A DNA stretch of 15,039 nucleotides from Firmicutes bacterium CAG:882 (GTDB lineage: Bacteria > Bacillota > Clostridia > Lachnospirales > Lachnospiraceae). The DNA is taken from positions 1 through 15,039 of the forward strand of contig FR895432.1 of NCBI GenBank assembly GCA_000435595.1, read 5' to 3'. The translations under genes and the position numbers were made by a program. This document shows, one piece after another, positions 13,224-15,039 of this stretch (its first letter is position 1; every line of letters begins with the position of its first letter). The notes below the pieces were generated by a model. The model did no database searches. It saw only the letters and a program-made list of their open reading frames with translations, and was not told where the DNA came from.

Positions 13224-15008
13224 ATGGACAATATCAATGATGCGGAAGAGCGTGAATTTAAGGATAAGAGAAATCAGAAGCTTTCGGATGATTTAAGTCT
13301 TGCCATAGATATTGGCAATGATGTGCGTGCGGAGTCATCTGAGCTTGGTGTGGGATACGATTCCTTCAATGATACATGGGAGCTCATTGTAAAGTACAAT
13401 GGAGATGTGGCAGCGCGCGCAGAGGAGCTTGGCGGAAGTGCGGTGTTACTGTTGGGCGGATATGCTATTGTCACGATGCCGCAGAATATGATAGATAGAT
13501 TTGCGACTTTCACTGAAGTGGAATACGTCGAGAAACCACGAAGATTATTCTATTCGATAAGTCAGGCGGCTGCGCGCTCCTGCATCTATTACGCATGGAA
13601 TGAACCATATAAGTTAAGCGGAAGGGATACACTTGTAGCCGTAATTGACAGCGGAATAGATTGGAATAACAGAGATTTTAAAAATGAAGATGGAAGTACC
13701 AGAATAGTGAGACTGTGGGATCAGACCGTATCATCCGAGTACTCCGGATATGAACCGCCCGATGGGTACAATGTTGGAACTGAGTATACAAGGGAGATTA
13801 TTGACAGTGCACTTTCGGGGGATGAGACGGCTATGAGGTCGCTTCGGCTGTCAAGGGATTATTCAGGACACGGAACCTTTGTTACGGGGATTGCTGCCGG
13901 TAATGGAAGGGGCTCATCGGAAATTTATAGAGGTGTTGCCTATGAGAGTGAGCTATTGATTGTCAAGCTGGGAGATTCACGTCAAAGTCAGTTTCCAAGA
14001 ACAACGAGGCTTATGGAGGCGGTTAACTACTGTATAATGCAGGCGCAGAGACTAAAAAAGCCTGTAGCAGTCAATCTGAGCTTTGGCAACAATCAGGGGT
14101 CACATGACGGAACAGACCTTCTGTCGACGTACCTCAATGCGGCAGCGGATGTCTGGAAGAATGTGATTGTCTGTGGCAGCGGCAACGAGGCAGGCAGAGG
14201 AATACATACGGGCGGGGTACTGAAAAAAACTCAGGTGGATATAGTTGAACTTGCAATCGGTGAATATGAGACGGGTTTGAATATTCAATTATGGAAGAAT
14301 TATGCCGATGAGTACGGGATTGAAATTACCGCACCTTCGGGAGCCGGCAGCGGACAGCTTAGAACTTATGGAGCGGGCAGTTATTTGATTGACGGGACGA
14401 AAGTATATGTGTATTACGGTGAACCAACACCATACAGCAGGTATCAGCAGATTTATTTTGAGCTTATGCCGGGCAGCGGATATATTGCACCCGGAGTGTG
14501 GAAAATCACACTCACGCCCATTAGAATTGTCGACGGACAATATGATTTATGGCTTCCCGACAGCAGCACATTGAACGAAGATACGAGATTTTTCTTTCCC
14601 GTTGAGGAGACGACTCTTACCGTTCCGTCGGCTGCGGATAAGGTGATAACGGTAGGGGCATACAATTCAAGAACGGATGCCTATGCTGATTTTTCGGGAA
14701 GAGGCTATACAAGATTAAGAGATAATGTGAAGCCGGATATTGTCGCTCCGGGAGTTGATATCATATCAACGGCTGTAAATGGAGGATATACAATGAGGAG
14801 CGGAACCTCGATGGCAGTACCTTTTGTGAGCGGAAGTGCGGCGCTTATGATGCAGTGGGGGATAGTTGAGGGAAACGATGCATATCTGTATGGAGAAAAA
14901 ATCAAAGCATATCTGATAAAAAGTGCAAGACATCTTCCGGGTGAACCTGTACCCTCTAAGAGAACCGGATGGGGAGCCTTGTGTCTTGATGGTATATTTG
15001 TAAGATAA
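13224..15008 (+). CDS. S8 (subtilisin-like) serine protease, Csp-like, no signal peptide
   Basis: The 594-residue product has a prodomain-like segment (about 50-108, DTWELIVKYNGD to EKPRRLFY), then the catalytic domain with Asp142 (AVIDSGID), His216 (SGHGTFVTG), oxyanion Asn321 (GSGNEAG) and Ser529 (RSGTSMAVP). All four are intact. About 130 residues between Asn321 and Ser529, rich in beta pattern (ITLTPIRIVDGQYDLWL), form an insert of the kind seen as a jelly-roll domain in Csp germination proteases of clostridia. No signal peptide, membrane segment or wall anchor is visible, so the protein is probably cytosolic or leaves by another route. The ATG at 13224 has no ribosome site; see the promoter entry. 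It is divergent from the micropeptide. A role in processing or degrading that peptide is only a guess; a spore-related or protein-turnover role is equally open. Confidence 0.9.
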   Translation: MDNINDAEEREFKDKRNQKLSDDLSLAIDIGNDVRAESSELGVGYDSFNDTWELIVKYNGDVAARAEELGGSAVLLLGGYAIVTMPQNMIDRFATFTEVEYVEKPRRLFYSISQAAARSCIYYAWNEPYKLSGRDTLVAVIDSGIDWNNRDFKNEDGSTRIVRLWDQTVSSEYSGYEPPDGYNVGTEYTREIIDSALSGDETAMRSLRLSRDYSGHGTFVTGIAAGNGRGSSEIYRGVAYESELLIVKLGDSRQSQFPRTTRLMEAVNYCIMQAQRLKKPVAVNLSFGNNQGSHDGTDLLSTYLNAAADVWKNVIVCGSGNEAGRGIHTGGVLKKTQVDIVELAIGEYETGLNIQLWKNYADEYGIEITAPSGAGSGQLRTYGAGSYLIDGTKVYVYYGEPTPYSRYQQIYFELMPGSGYIAPGVWKITLTPIRIVDGQYDLWLPDSSTLNEDTRFFFPVEETTLTVPSAADKVITVGAYNSRTDAYADFSGRGYTRLRDNVKPDIVAPGVDIISTAVNGGYTMRSGTSMAVPFVSGSAALMMQWGIVEGNDAYLYGEKIKAYLIKSARHLPGEPVPSKRTGWGALCLDGIFVR

Positions 15009-15017
15009 AGAGAAGCC

Positions 15018-15039
15018 AAAAATGGCGGGATTATTCCCG
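15018..15039 (+). terminator. probable intrinsic terminator of the protease gene, cut by the window end
   Basis: CGGGA (15026-15030) pairs with TCCCG (15035-15039) around TTAT, and AAAAATGG directly upstream would pair with a following CCATTTTT, which lies beyond the window. It stands 9 bases after the protease stop codon, the expected place for a terminator closing a single-gene unit. Confidence 0.5.

Overview
The window looks like the chromosome of an anaerobic Firmicute of the class Clostridia, most likely family Lachnospiraceae. This rests on the style of the genes (strong AGGAGG ribosome sites, AddA/AddB instead of RecBCD, the long glutamine-dependent NAD synthetase, a Csp-like cytosolic subtilase, moderate GC). 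No rRNA, tRNA, insertion sequence, phage gene or CRISPR array is visible, and genus cannot be fixed from the sequence alone.

Layout. Bases 1-138 hold the end of an upstream unit: three small back-to-back hairpins, the last resembling a terminator, then the leader of dapA. Bases 139-1803 are dapA-dapB, two consecutive steps of lysine/diaminopimelate synthesis, 24 bases apart. A good sigma-A-like promoter directly after dapB leads to a small Asn/Gly/Thr-rich lipoprotein gene (1977-2405). nadE follows (2492-4408) and converges with a small membrane-anchored FMN_bind-like gene on the minus strand (4415-4849). Divergent from that gene are addB and addA (5006-11942), which overlap by 23 bases and encode the helicase-nuclease for double-strand break repair.

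The last 3.1 kb is the most interesting part. An XRE-type regulator with a helical, TPR-like C-terminal half (12039-12977) is followed by a 246-base AT-rich gap dense in inverted repeats. On the minus strand, running into the 3' end of the regulator gene, is an unannotated 18-codon ORF (12961-13017, MFFNSIIFFDFLEIMWDC) with a perfect AAAGGAGGT Shine-Dalgarno sequence. On the other side of the gap, and divergent from this ORF, is a subtilisin-like protease (13224-15008) with an intact D142/H216/S529 triad and no signal peptide. A 46-base inverted repeat (13145-13190) lies exactly midway between a TATAAT on the minus strand (peptide side) and a TATAAT on the plus strand (protease side). A TTACGATTA element is shared between the gap and the leader of the regulator gene.

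The proposed reading, which is inference, is a compact peptide-sensing cassette: regulator, hydrophobic signalling micropeptide and protease, with peptide and protease co-controlled from one central operator. The remaining genes are ordinary housekeeping genes.
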